The notes beneath the pieces were generated by a model that did no database searches, was not told where the DNA came from, and saw only the letters and a list, made by a program, of their open reading frames with translations. Positions 1 to 11,800 of a stretch of DNA of 64,000 nucleotides are shown here, piece after piece. Position numbers and translations under genes: made by a program. Each line of letters starts with the position of its first letter. Position 1 is the stretch's first letter. Location: assembly GCF_001522545.3 (NCBI RefSeq), contig NC_031776.1, positions 31,131,709 through 31,195,708 on the forward strand, read 5' to 3'. This DNA is from Parus major. Taxonomy: Eukaryota > Chordata > Aves > Passeriformes > Paridae.

Positions 1-151
1 GCAGACACAGGCAGTAAAGAAAGAAACCTCTTTAGCAGTTGCAAAGAAAAAAAAAAAGAGAAAGCTTCCACAAAGAAAGTAATTCTGAGAGACCAAAAGA
101 AAAACAAAAAAAGGAAGAAGTGTGAAGATTAAAAATATTCCCAATACTCAC
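1..151 (-). other. TMEM163: TMEM163 intron 2 (partial)
   Basis: A/G-rich intron sequence follows the exon 2 donor, with A-rich runs at about 48-57 and 100-112. Nothing else is recognised. Confidence 0.85.
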
Positions 152-271
152 TGAAAGCAGCCACTGCAAGAGCCAGTGTGACAATAATGGAGACCCAGGA
201 AACCCACAATGCCTTCTTTCTGTAGCTTTGAGCTTCATGAGGTTTTAGCCTTGTACTGCTTTCTAGTAAAC
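152..271 (-). CDS. TMEM163: TMEM163 coding exon 2
   Basis: Acceptor cttatcag|GTTTAC at 273-272; 39 full codons with phase 1 at both ends; donor TTTCA|gtgagt at 151-150. It encodes LLESSTRLKPHEAQSY followed by basic RKK and transmembrane helix 1. Only two residues differ from the human exon as I recall it (S for N before YRKK, and V for F in WVSWVS). Confidence 0.95.
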
Positions 272-3200
272 CTGATAAGCAATAAGCAAAGAATGTATGA
301 ACAATGCACTGCTCCTTTTAAAAACACAGCTGTGTTAGTTCAGCCCTAGAACACACATTTACATTCTATATCACACACAGAATCAAATCCTGCTCACATT
401 ATTAAGGTTAAGTGAATGAGGCCACCAGAAACATGTGAGTAAGCAAGAAGAGCACACACAAGCTGTTTTGACTCCACACATCAATCCCTTAAAAAGAGCA
501 CTGCATTCCAGTTATGGAAATACACAAATCATTATGATTTCCGCCTGTACCTCAGCACAAGAAATGGCTCAGTCCTATACTCCCTCAGATCAAAACTTGT
601 GTCAGAACTTGAGGATCCTGGGGCTAATTAAGATAGGAGAAAGTGTCCTGCTCACCAGTCCCTGTGGAATAACCTCCCAATGCACAGGGATACACGGCAC
701 ATCATCAAAGCACAAGTGGCCTCAGAATCAAAGCTATCGCAGCTGAAAAAGCCTCTAGAAGCACTTTATCTTTCATTTGGGGTAAGAAGATTCCCATCTA
801 GAACTAAGTGAAGAACCAATTCTGTCCTTGCTGCAATCAGAGCAGAAGGCTGTTGAACACAAGGGAATGCTGTTGCTTTTTCTCTTTTTTTGATGATTTC
901 AGTTTGTGGAAGTCTTTTGTCCACTGATCTTAAATCACAGAGAATGAAGGTTAAACATAAATTAAAAACATTCTTTGGGTTTTATTCTCTGAGTCTTAAG
1001 CCACTTGTAAAATTCTTTCAGAATTTTACAATATTTCCATTCTGTATATCCCATTCTGATTATTTTACGCTTAATACATTCATCTAATTTGAAACATACA
1101 TTCTTTTTCACCACCAAGTTTCAGCTCAAATCTGCTTAACTGGAGAGAAAACCTGACAGCTTTAAATTTATTAATGAGTTACTCCAGAAGATGTGGGTGG
1201 TTCCTCTCAGATGATGAGCACTTTTCAGAGAGATTTGCATGCACTGAATGCGTTGAACTGAGACACTGGTTTAACAGCACGACTTTCAGTAGCTGGTCTA
1301 AGGTCTTGGACAAAGGGTGGGGAACAGGGGCTCAGATTCAGCATCAGATTAAAACATAGGAGTTGAAGCTGTTTCTATTCTCACCTTCCCCAGATTTCTC
1401 TCTGGTGGCCATTGCCACTTTCAAGGCAAGGACATCTGATCTGGTTCTGTGTACTCCTGAATCCACACCATGTTTAACCAAGTTTATTAACCTTTACAGA
1501 TATTAATTCCAACTGACTTTAATACACTGGCTGCAAACTGCAATGGTTTTGGAATCAATTCAGAACTGAATCAGACATCTCTGCCTTGGGGGCAGAAATG
1601 TGTCAGCAGAGGGGCAGGCATCCAGGGGCAGTCAAATTTGAGCCATCAGATTTTATTCTGCCACTTTTAGCCTGTTAAAATTACTGGTCGTAATCCCAGC
1701 ATAATTGTCCAGTCTTGGAAAAATTCTTTATGCTTTTTACGCCTCAGTTACAAAAAAGCACAGAGTATCTTTATGGGAGTTCAGAAAGCCACTCTGAGAA
1801 TTTAATGCTTGTACTGTGTTATTAGAAAATTTAAAATATTATCACACTTTGTGCCACACACTCCCCCCTTTATGAATAGAAAAGAATCTACAAACTTGCA
1901 TGGATCAGGCCCTATATTGAAATTATGTCTGTTACTTAATATGTGCAATCTTTGTCTGCCTAATACATGAAAACTGATAGATGACAATTCCAAAAGGTTT
2001 GAGTCTTTTACTGATAGTGTTGCACAGCTATTTCTCACATGCCTGCTTCCATTTGTGTGAAGAATTTTTTATCTTTTTCCCCCAAATGTTTGGCCTATCT
2101 TCTGCTACTATATATAACGGTGTGCAGTTAAATTGCTGTCTGGTATGAGGTAATTCAACAACACATTTTGAAACACAGGAGGGATTTCTGCTAATATAAC
2201 CATAGAGAAAACACATCTTCTCACATTTTGTGTATTCACCCCTCCTGTCCCCTCCCCAAACCAAGGATTTCAAATTATGGGCCAAATCTTTTTGGAACAT
2301 AAATCAGAGGTTTTTCTCAGCCAATTTTGGCTCTCAATATTTCAAACCTCAAATAAACACAAATCAGAATGACAGATATCCTCACCCATTTCTTTCTTTT
2401 AAGACGTCTTCAATTCATGGCTACAGCTCACTATTACCTGGGAAGTCCAACAGACATAGTTGATACTTACAAATCAAACAATATCCTAATTAAACTGAGG
2501 AATGAATAATAAGTCCCAGAGCTACTGCAGTACTCCTGATTACTATTCACATGTCAAGCACGTGTCCAGTATGACAGAGACTGTGATCTTTATGAAACTC
2601 AACCACTTCTGCCGTGTGTGTGTATGTGTTTCTCTGTCTCTCAAAATGGCTGGCATATTCTGGCTGTCAGCGATGTGATCCCTTCCTTCTTGAAATAATT
2701 CAAAAACATCTTCTGTATTTAAAATTTTCACCCTCAAGAAAGATCATATAATTCTTATGAGCATCCTGAGGCCAGCACAGAAAAATACAAACTCATTTAT
2801 GTGACTACCAAGAACATAGAATAAAATTATTTAGAAGCAACAACAGCTCATTAATTTACACACAAGAACAAAATTCACAAGGTAAACCTCCATATTTTTT
2901 CACTGACCACAAGAAAGCAAGTATTAAACATCCACACAAGGATGAAAGTTAATCTTTCAGTATGACCTGCACTGCTACAAAAATAAAAAGCTGGCATCTA
3001 CAAATGAAATTCCTCTGGCCTGAAATTAACATACTGAGTAATTTTAATGCCAATAATTTATTTAACACGTGGATATCCTTAAGGTATAGGAAAGATGATG
3101 AACTGGTTAAATTCACTGGATTTTTAATTTATCTTTCAACATCTTCACATATTAACAGATTTTCTTCCCATAAAAAAAAATCAGAAGGAGAAAAAAACCT

Positions 3201-5355
3201 GCTTAACAGTTGCAGAACACAAGCCTGGCATATTTGTGAAGTGATTCTAGGATATTCTTTACCATATGCTGGCTTACCAGAAGTACTTTTCTATTTGGCT
3301 AAGGGATCATTTTAAAATGTCAAGTTAGAAATTGTGGAAGAGTAAGGCTAATAAAAAAACTGTTCACCTAAGGATGTTAATTTAGGGGTCCCATCTACAA
3401 AATTATCACTGATTTTGGATCTGGCTCTTAAAGAGCAAATATCTTATTCCAAAATTTAGAGTTAGTATTTATTTTTAGCAATCATGGAAGAATCATCTCT
3501 ATAACTGGATCTGGTATGATTCATTGGAAAGGATTGTAGGAAAAAGTACAGTCTAAAAGGACAGACTTAACATTTTCAAAAGGGACAACCTGCAAAAAGC
3601 ATACCAGATTTTCCTCTACAATGACTGTGAATTATCCTAGTATAGATGGAATCATCAACTACAGGAAAGGCTAAAAGAAAGGTACTGCAAGGGCCGTAGA
3701 AAGAGCATAGAGGCAAGGAAGAAAATAAAATCAGCAGCTTTAGTTTCATCTCCCTCATAGAAAGAAATCGGTTAGTTACAACAAACACTGTCTTCATGGA
3801 ATTATCCTTAATGCCAAAAGGGACAGCTTTCACCTTTAGCTCTGTCATACTGGGCACAAATTAAAATTTTCTGTAACCAAACTTCTTTGTTCGAACCATA
3901 ATCAAACTTCCTCACTGATGTAAAAGAGAGCTGAAGCCCCAGACTGCCCCGAGGCAAGCACAATGTCTGTCCTCAGCCACTGGCAGTGACAGTGACGGTA
4001 CCCCTTGAGTAAGGGCTGTCCCCAGCCCCAGCACCACTGGAACCTCTCGGGAAGGTGGAGAATGCTCTTCCCCCTCACTCCTCTACTTCGTGTCTGCGAT
4101 TTGTGAGCAGGCACAGGCTTCGGGAAGCTGGGCAGAGAACGGGAGATAGAGGGAGTTGCGTGTAAAGGGGTTATGGATGAAGACTGAGAACACAAAAGGG
4201 TCTCCTAGACGCTGAAAGCAAAATGGTAAGGGAAGAAAAGGCGACAGAGAGGCTAAGGGAAGCCAGTAGATGAAATTAAAAGATGGAGACAAATTGGGTG
4301 GAAGAGGAGCCTGGAGGCGTTGTGGAGGACAGGGCAGTGGGGAGGGTTAAAATGGCAGCTGCCTTTGTGGGCGGCAGGTGAGTGAGCCCTGAACAGATGT
4401 CCGAGATGGATGTGCTTCCCACTAAAGCGTAACGCGGCTTGGAAGCAGGCAGCTTTCCCTCCCTGGTCAGGTATTTAGGTAAATAACACAAAACGAGTTG
4501 TGTGGAAGTGCACAGTTCGGAGGGGGAAGGGAGCCAAGGCGTGAGACAAGTGCCCCCAGTCTAACCCCCAGCCTGGCTGGGGCGGACCCCCAGAACCGCC
4601 TGGTTGTGCCCCTGCTCGGGGGGCGGCTGCGACCACCCCGCCGGCTTGGGCACCTCAGCGGGCTCCCGAGGAAAGCCCCGGTCGTGCCCGGGAGCCCCGG
4701 GAGCCCCGGGAGCCCCGCCGCCCCTCGCCCGGGCGCTGCCTGTGGAGCCATGTGCCGCCGGCAGCCGCTCCGCCGCCTGGCAGGCAAGTTCTCGGGCGAG
4801 GTGGGAACAGCCACGAATAGAGTTTATAAAAATACTTCAAAGCTGTCGCGGAGCGCTCGCACGGGAGCTAAAACGGGGCAGAGCTTGGAGGGCGGCGCGG
4901 GGGGATGTTAGGCGGCAGCCAGCGGCGGGATGAGGGGTGGGCGAGCGGGGCTGGAGGAGGGAGCTCGGGGGGCAAGAGCCGGTGTGCGGCTGCCAGGGCT
5001 GGAAGGGAGGGGGCTGGCAGGGCTGCTGAGGCGGCATGGGGAGGGTGTGGGTCCAGGAGAGCGAGAGGATGCTGCGGGGAGGGTGTCGGAGGAGCCGTCG
5101 GGGTGGGTATCAGGCACCTCGGGACGCAGGGGAAGTGATGGGGCTCGCCACAGCGGAGGGCAGCGCGCAGGAAGGCGGGGAACGGACGGACGGGCGCTCA
5201 CCTCTGTCCTCCAGCCCCTCGCTGAACTGCCCGCTCTCCCCGATCCGCAGCTGCTCCTGCGGCTGCTCCCGGGGGGCTCCCGGCGCGTTGGCCCCGGGGG
5301 GCTGCACGATGGCGGGGTCCGGAGTGGTGTCCAGGGGGGCAGCGGACGGCTCCAT
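152..5355 (-). CDS. TMEM163: TMEM163 (zinc transporter), 5' part: coding exons 1-2
   Basis: TMEM163 (SV31) is a six-helix zinc efflux protein of the cation diffusion facilitator family, found on synaptic vesicles, lysosomes and the plasma membrane. Two minus-strand exons join in frame (phase 1) to give 90 residues plus one base. The cytosolic N-terminus begins MEPSAAPLDTTPDPAIV and carries the conserved block RIGESGQFSEGLEDRG, close to the human RISESGQFSDGLEDRG. After LLESSTRLKPHEAQSYRKKA comes the first membrane helix, around residues 73-90 (WVSWVSIIVTLALAVAAF). The start ATG at 5355 has G at -3 and +4. The proline/alanine-rich stretch at residues 12-32 differs from human, as expected of a disordered tail. 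The remaining exons lie beyond position 1. Gene identity is secure from the two conserved blocks and from synteny with ACMSD and CCNT2. Confidence 0.95.
272..5201 (-). other. TMEM163: TMEM163 intron 1
   Basis: This intron of about 4.9 kb separates exons 1 and 2. The part from 272 to about 4450 is AT-rich unique sequence with no exon, RNA gene or transposon I can identify; it contains a short TG-rich run near 2613-2640 and only small chance ORFs. The part from about 4480 on is GC-rich and belongs to the promoter CpG island. A TATA-like string (tttataaaaata) lies at about 4825-4836. Confidence 0.85.
5202..5355 (-). CDS. TMEM163: TMEM163 coding exon 1
   Basis: The exon holds 51 codons plus one base and ends AGAG|gtgagc (donor at 5201-5200). 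Its last residues are SGQFSEGLEDR, and the split glycine codon continues in exon 2. The 5' UTR must lie at positions above 5355, inside the CpG island; its extent is unknown. Confidence 0.95.
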
Positions 5356-5604
5356 TTCTTGCGGGGCGGCGGGAAGCGGCCGGCGGCTGTGGCAGGGAAG
5401 CGAGGAGCGAGCGGAGCATCCAGCCCGGGTGCGAACCCGGGGAGAGGAGGAGACTCCGGCTCAGAGCATCAGGGAGACGAGGACGGGCAGCGAACAAACT
5501 CCGGCTGCTCCGCGCCAGCCGCTGCCCGCGGCCGCCTCATCACTGCCCGCGGCGGAGAGGGGCAGGGGGAGCGCGGTGCCGCCTCCCGGCGCTGCCCGTC
5601 CCCT

Positions 5605-5616
5605 CCCCGCCCCGCC
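5605..5616 (-). promoter_or_regulatory. GC box (SP/KLF type)
   Basis: The minus strand reads GGCGGGGCGGGG, two overlapping GC boxes, about 250 bp upstream of the TMEM163 start codon. The position fits a core or proximal promoter element. Binding is inferred from the motif only. Confidence 0.5.
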
Positions 5617-5675
5617 GAGCTCCGCCGGCGGCGGGAACGGCTCAGCGAGCGGGAGCTCCTCAGCCTCCCCTCGCC

Positions 5676-5809
5676 ATGGCGGGCTCTGCCTCCTCCTCCT
5701 CCTCCCGGAGCCGAGCCTCAGGGGGAAGAGCTGTCCAGGGACCGTCCAAAGCCGCTCCCGAGCGCGGCGGGTGCCGGCCCTGCGCAGCGAGGCCCCGTCC
5801 CTCACACAG
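5676..5809 (+). other. Candidate divergent first exon (opposite to TMEM163)
   Basis: On the plus strand a start codon in strong context (gccATGG) opens 44 codons plus two bases, MAGSASSSSSRSRASGGRA and onward. It runs directly into a near-consensus splice donor, CACAG|gtaaag, at 5810. Without splicing the frame stops at once (AGG TAA), so the open frame ends exactly at the donor. The peptide is Ser/Ala/Arg-rich and I do not recognise it. The layout fits the first exon of a divergent transcript, coding or noncoding, from the TMEM163 promoter, or a remote leader exon of ACMSD. I found no partner exon downstream, so a chance match in GC-rich DNA remains possible. Confidence 0.35.
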
Positions 5810-6519
5810 GTAAAGGCACAGCTCCCCTTCGCTGGGGATTTGCTCGTTCTCCAGCTGCCTTTGCCCTTTTGCGGGGTCAGAGCAGAATCGGCTCACGCAG
5901 GCACCTCTCAGAGCCCGCAGCTCTGACGGTCTGGCACACCCAGAGTTGCCTTAAAACTGCCCTCGAACATACAGAAATCTCCTGCTGAGGCATGGGGTTA
6001 GACTTGCTGGCGTTCAGAGCTACCCTCAGATTGCTCTCTTGCCTTTCGTAGGGCTGCAGAAGAACACAGGGAAAAAAACCTAAAATCTCAGGAGCACAGA
6101 AATGGTTTTTTAAAATGTAAAATTTTACAGATAAATCCGTGCCAGGGCTGCTTGCTTCTTCTGTGCTGGTTTCTAACGACTAGATGGAGAGGTGCAAATA
6201 AACAAAGCATTCTTTGTGTGAGCACAGTCTCCCAATTGCATGCCTGCTAGCATGCAGATATATTTTGAAGCTGCATCATATTTTGATTTGAGAAATTTGT
6301 CTAGGAAAATATCAAACCACAATTAAACATTGCAGCCCTGGTCCTTTGGTGATACATAAGGTGATACAATTTGGTGATACAATCCCTATTTAAGTTGTAT
6401 GAAGATCAGGCTGCCTATCTCCTTTGAAAAATTAGTGAATTTGGGGAGTATAGAAAGGCCAGCAGGAAATTAATATTTATGCCAACATAGGGATGTGATT
6501 TTATGAACTGTCAGAATCT

Positions 6520-6533
6520 TGCTGACGTCAGCC
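6520..6533. promoter_or_regulatory. CRE-type Maf recognition element (near-consensus)
   Basis: The sequence TGCTGACGTCAGCC matches the CRE-type MARE consensus TGCTGACGTCAGCA at 13 of 14 positions. It contains a perfect 12-bp palindrome (6521-6532) and a full CREB site TGACGTCA (6523-6530). It lies about 1.17 kb upstream of the TMEM163 start codon. Binding by Maf or CREB/ATF proteins is inferred from the motif only. Confidence 0.45.
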
Positions 6534-8707
6534 TTACAAAAAGTTTTGTAGCAGTTTAGTAATACCTGTCTAAAAATGGTCAGTGCAACATTTTCACCAA
6601 AATGTCTTAATTTTAAAAAACACATCTTAAAACTGTATACTAATCTTCAAAATATTTTCATCTGAATTTAAAATCATTAATTATTAGAAAAAGTATACGT
6701 AGAATATAAGTGTTAAGTGACATAAAATACTGGTTTAGAAACTGATTGGCATTTTGGCAATCTTATGGAATAGAGATGGCTGCTGTAATGTGAGGGATTG
6801 GTGTTTTTACCTAATCTCATTACTTCTTTGTGTATAGTATACCATTCCTACTGTATGAAATATTTTTTAAGTTTTCATGCCTCTCACCTAAATTTCAACT
6901 TCACCCCTAGCTATTCTACCCTGCTTTGTGATCCCAGAGCTCTTGCTCTTCTAGTTGGATCAGCATTAATATGAATATAAGCAATGCCAAAATTACTTGC
7001 TTTTCCTCATTAAATGGATAGTAAATTGCAACATGCCTCTTTGACATGAATGTCAAAAGAGTTTTGTTCTCATGTGCACAAGTAACACAAGTGAGTTCTT
7101 TTGAGGGAACTGTTATTTTGAGGTTTGAATTGGGAGGGGTTGAAAAATAGTAATTGCATTAAAAAACCTGCTTTTTTTTTTTTTCTTTAAGGGCTCTTTA
7201 TTAAACTCTGGTTACCTAGAACCTGCAAGATGCTAGAGCAAATGGATGTATGCATATGAGAGGTGAATGAAAAGTAGAAAAGGCTCACCTTTTGTTGCTT
7301 TCCAAAAAAATAGATTGTGATGTGTCTCACTTAAAATGTGTCTGTAAAGTGAGAATCCTTATATGAGTAGAATCAGTTTTGTACCCTGGTCAGAGACAAG
7401 GAATGGGGACCAACCACCCTTCAGGACCTCACAGGGACACAGAAACCTCTGGTGACACCATCCCCTGCAGAGTGCAGCCAGGACAAACCACAAAGAGTCC
7501 CTTGAAATTGCTGCAACAGATACAGTGCTCCCTAATGCAGTTATTGCAGGATCCCTCCTCTTTTACAGAGATAAATCCCTATCTGATCCATTCCAGTAAG
7601 AACTTTCTTATTCCTTGCATAAATGAGAAAATGACCAGTGACTCTCCTTGAACATTGCCTCCTTTCTCTTAATGTCTCCAAGCTATTTTGATATTCTTAT
7701 AACTTCCAGAAATCAAACCAAGAGGAAAGTGCCTGGAGATTCCTAATTCCATTTCTTTAAAAGGAGGTCAAAGGGGTAGGTTTCCAAATTTAGAGAAAAA
7801 TGGGAACTAAGAACACCAAAGCACAAGTTTTAAACTTTAATGTGTTTCTTTCTCTTTTTTTTTTTTCAGTTGCCCTCAATTGCTGTTTTACATAAAATTG
7901 TGTCTGCCAGGGACTGGAGCTGTCTCTAATTGTATAATTGCTATAGTGTTCAGGCTATAGCAAAGAATATCAGGCCTGCAAAGAGTATTATAGTTTCTTT
8001 TAAATGACTCTCTTCAGTGCTTTCAAACACAGCCTCCATGAGAAGGGTCATACACTGCATTTAGCAAATACAAACTCAAAACATTAAGCAGACCCACAAT
8101 GAAGGGCCTTTCAGATCACACCACTGTCTATACAAACTGGCTAGTAAGAAGCAGAAAGACTGTCATTTCATGGCTGCTGGAAGGTGCTTTCCAGCATTGC
8201 CTCTTATTTCTCATGACACTCATTCATACAAATTGTATTCCACTGGATAAAAATGTAGGACTACATTTTTTAAGGCATGAATCCTGTTTTCCAGCTCTGT
8301 TGGACTTCTTGTCTATGAAACCTGTAGGCAGTAAATGAAGATAGCAAGAGTCACTTTAATAGCCACATTAATATATTATTTTATTTCTTGGCCCCTCAAA
8401 AGTCCCTTTGTTAAACAGGAATAATGGAAAGCCACAATCAATTTTTGTAATAAAAAGCATGTCTCTGGATTCAGTCTTAACTAGACTAACACTATCCTAT
8501 CTTCTGTAGCTGCTGCAAGATTAATACACACTTGCAGAACTTTGTTCCCAGCTGGAGCTGCCTGTAATTTCCGTAATATTTTGACTTCCAAAGAAAGGAT
8601 ATTTCAGATGAGATGGAAGTCTCATGCACCACAGCAAACAGCAACAACACAAAGAATTTCTTCTTTCTTTATCTGTATTGTCTGTGGTCTGCTTTTGTTG
8701 TGGTTCA

Positions 8708-8811
8708 TTTTCCTTCCTTTCCTTCCTTTCCTTCCTTTCCTTCCTTTCCTTCCTTTCCTTCCTTTCCTTCCTTTCCTTCCCTTCCTTCCTTCCTTCTTTT
8801 CCTTTTCTTTT
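8708..8811. repeat. Polypyrimidine tract with 9-bp tandem CCTTCCTTT
   Basis: 104 consecutive C/T bases on the plus strand. Seven exact copies of CCTTCCTTT occupy 8712-8774, followed by imperfect TTCC/TTTTC repeats. Long mirror-type homopurine/homopyrimidine tracts can form triplex (H-DNA) and often vary in length. The FLP/FPS/SFL repeats seen on translation are artefacts of the 9-bp unit. Confidence 0.9.
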
Positions 8812-11800
8812 AGCACTACTGACTGGAATTTTTTCACTTCAATTAGCAGAACACAGTGGTGCACTCAAAGGCTCCTGAGAGGGAATTTTGCTTGGTTTCA
8901 TTGATGTTAACTTGTCCATGTTCCATATTGACCAACATCTTAAGTGCAGCACTTAAATTAAGAGCACTCTTGCAGATTTGGAAAGAGCTGGTCAGCTGAC
9001 CTGGTGATTGTTTTTTATTATGCTTAAAGGCATAAGAGCAAGATGATGCCACACACCATTTTGTTTCCTGGGTTGCATTTCACACATATACTACACACAA
9101 AACTGTCCTTTTTTGGCAACAAAATGCTGTGTCAGGGGCATTGTATTGCAGTATCAGGAAGTGTAGGTGTCAGCCAGGATGGTTTGTTAGTTTGAACCAA
9201 TCCAGTTCTAAAGGCACAGGTAGCAAAAGGCAACACCTCCAATAAGTATTTGTGGAGCTTAAATGCTCAGCAGTTTTGCACTACAGCTCCCTATTCGTGT
9301 CTGTCTGTGGATGAGGTCATATGATACTTGAGATCATTTAGACATGTCCTTCTCTCATGACTAGATTAAACCTCTAGATTTCGTATCTCACTTTTTTTCA
9401 CAAAGCTAATAATTTCTTTTACTAGTTCCTCAACCATCTTGTGCATCATTGGCTGCCATAATCTTCTTTTCTCCCACAAACAAAGTTTTCTTCTACTAAG
9501 AAGTTGGGCTATACACTGCAGAATGTTTTTTAACTCTTTGTTTGTTTGTTTGCTAGTTTATTTGGTGACATGCAGGCAGAGGCAGACATAAATCTTGCTC
9601 TTATTCTGTAGCTCACCTGCAGCCCCACAGCATTTTCAGTGGTCAGTAGGATGAGAACACCAGGTTCTTTTAACCTGGTCTAGATACCTCTCAGCCTAGT
9701 ATTAGTCACCTTGCTTTTTTGATTTAAAACAAAAAATGATGTTGATGTTGGAACACAACATTACATTAATTTTTAAACCACAGAGTGTGCTTAAATTATT
9801 ATGCAATGTATGTCAGTGCTTTAGTGCTTTTCTCTTGCACTCGGTTAAATAGAGTTTAAATTGAAATTGTCTCTCTTCTTGGCATTTTTAGGCTGAATAT
9901 TAACTTGGGTCAAAAGTAATCAGAATGTTATTTTGGAAAAGAATATGATAATTCGGTACCTTTTCCTTCAGGCTATGAAGAGTGTCCATAATATGATTCC
10001 CAGAGAATACAGCACGCAGTGACCTTGGTAAGTAATTGATGACACCTCACGTAAGCACCTACCCTTTTCCTGTACAATGTTGTTGCAGGATCATGTTTGC
10101 AAAAAATGCCACAGCCAGCACAAGCCACAAGCATTGATAGACTCCACTATAGCAACAAAGGAGGAATAAAAGCAGAGGCTGTAAAATATGTCATCTGAAA
10201 ATGAGCAGAAATTCTTGGAAAAGATTCTTTACAGTGAGCCTTTTCCAACTATTTTAAGAGCTGTTCTTAATTCAAGATAAAACTGCTCTGTAAATATGGG
10301 AAACCATAAAATCTAATCTAACAATTTTGTTCAGAGAAATGTTTTGCAGTTAAGCAAGACTAAATGTGTCTATTCCAAACAATGTTGTTTCTTTATACCG
10401 CTGTAAAAATCTCATTTCCAGGTTTTGTGTAACTGAATAAAACTGGCTTATTTGACAGGGGTTTTATTTAATTGTTAATATTCACAAGTATTGAAGAGAA
10501 ATTGAAGGGAAAATTCATTTTCAAGAGGTAGCAACCTGTTATTTAAGTCATAGTCTTCCTCTTTTTCACTTTTTTTTTTCTGTTTTCCATGCTATGTAGA
10601 GAGATCTTTTTTACAATGAGACTCTAACCATAACCTAATAGATGATGTGACTTTAAGCAGCTGATATTTCATTTTTGGATCAAAGAAAAAAAAAAAAAGC
10701 TAGGAAATTTCTAGGAAGCAAAATAATATAATTTTGTCATAAACTTATTCAGTTTCTTATAATTACTTGATGATAATTCCCATCCTAAAGCATCTTAACA
10801 ACCAGACACTTCCAACGTATTTGCATAACTTCAAGTTTTCTCACATTTATTTTAAAAATTTGTACACAATTTTCCATTAAATTCATATGATTAAATGTGA
10901 GATAAGTGAACTACAGAAATCACCAAACATTCTTTTTATATATATATAGATTGAGCCACTTTTCCTCTTGCAAAGTCCATTCCTCTTGATACACCTGTCT
11001 ACCAAGCCCTTTTCCCACCATGCCAGACCCAGGTTTTGCTAAAAAGGCTGCATGAAAAGGCAGATACACCTTTACTTCATACTCAGATTCTCCCCATGCA
11101 TGTATGAAATATTTATAGTTTATAAATTTTACCCTGTGGGTTTAAAAGAAGAAAAAAATTAAGAGTGGTAATCCCTACTTTGAAGGTAAGGACCTAACAG
11201 GAAATCCCATTTTCTTATGGGATTTACCTGTGTCAGAAAAGACATGTAATAGGTTTTATGGGGAATAGTGCCCAACTCACATCTTTTCTCATATTTTAAG
11301 CTCTAATTTGTGATTTGGTTTGGTATGTTATTCCTTGTGTCATCAGCAATACAAGTATTTTTTTCATGCTGCATTTTTATCTTTATCAAAAGACCCTGTG
11401 TGAGTGTTTGAGGGAATTACCTTTCTACTCCTCTATAACAATAATACTTAGATTGCTTCTTCTCTGCTCTTAAGTACTCCACAGCTCACTTCTGCTGTAA
11501 GTTGTTTGATAAACTCTGTAAGATGATAATATTTCTGCATTTTATTGAAGAGTATTTTATCCTTTTCTGATGCCAAATGATTTATTGCTAGGGTTCTGCA
11601 CATTCCCACATGAGTATTTAGCAAAGATAACTATAGAGAGGTTTTGGAAAAAGCCTGATAGCCACTGCTAAAACAAGTACTTTGTAAAACATGTTCTTCA
11701 CAGCCAGGAAAACATACACATTTCTCTGTGTGCCAGTTTTGGGGGCTTTTTTACACTTTCTCAAGCAGATGTTTGACACTTTAAACCAAAGTCTGCTAGG

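Larger units (their letters stand above)
4480..5850. promoter_or_regulatory. CpG island, TMEM163 promoter, possibly bidirectional
   Basis: Dense GC-rich, CpG-rich sequence covers TMEM163 exon 1 and both flanks, against AT-rich DNA on either side. It contains GC boxes (CCCCGCCCCGCC at 5605-5616) and a three-copy GGGAGCCCC tandem at 4690-4716. The island extends about 450 bp upstream of the TMEM163 start codon, where a start codon and a splice donor lie on the opposite strand. CpG-island promoters in birds and mammals commonly fire in both directions. The exact transcription starts cannot be read from sequence. Confidence 0.85.

Noticed and set aside
3880..3900. tRNA-like TTCGAA string (ttgttcgaacc)
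   Set aside because: No cloverleaf arms or A/B box spacing could be found around it; no tRNA is supported anywhere in the window.
4467..5926. Many long ORFs on both strands in the first CpG island
   Set aside because: They are open in several frames at once and rich in Gly, Arg, Pro and Ala, which is what stop-poor GC-rich DNA gives. Only TMEM163 exon 1 is supported; the plus-strand start/donor pair is listed separately as a candidate.
8542..8904. ORFs with FLP, FPS or SFL repeats
   Set aside because: They are translations of the 9-bp pyrimidine tandem repeat in all frames.
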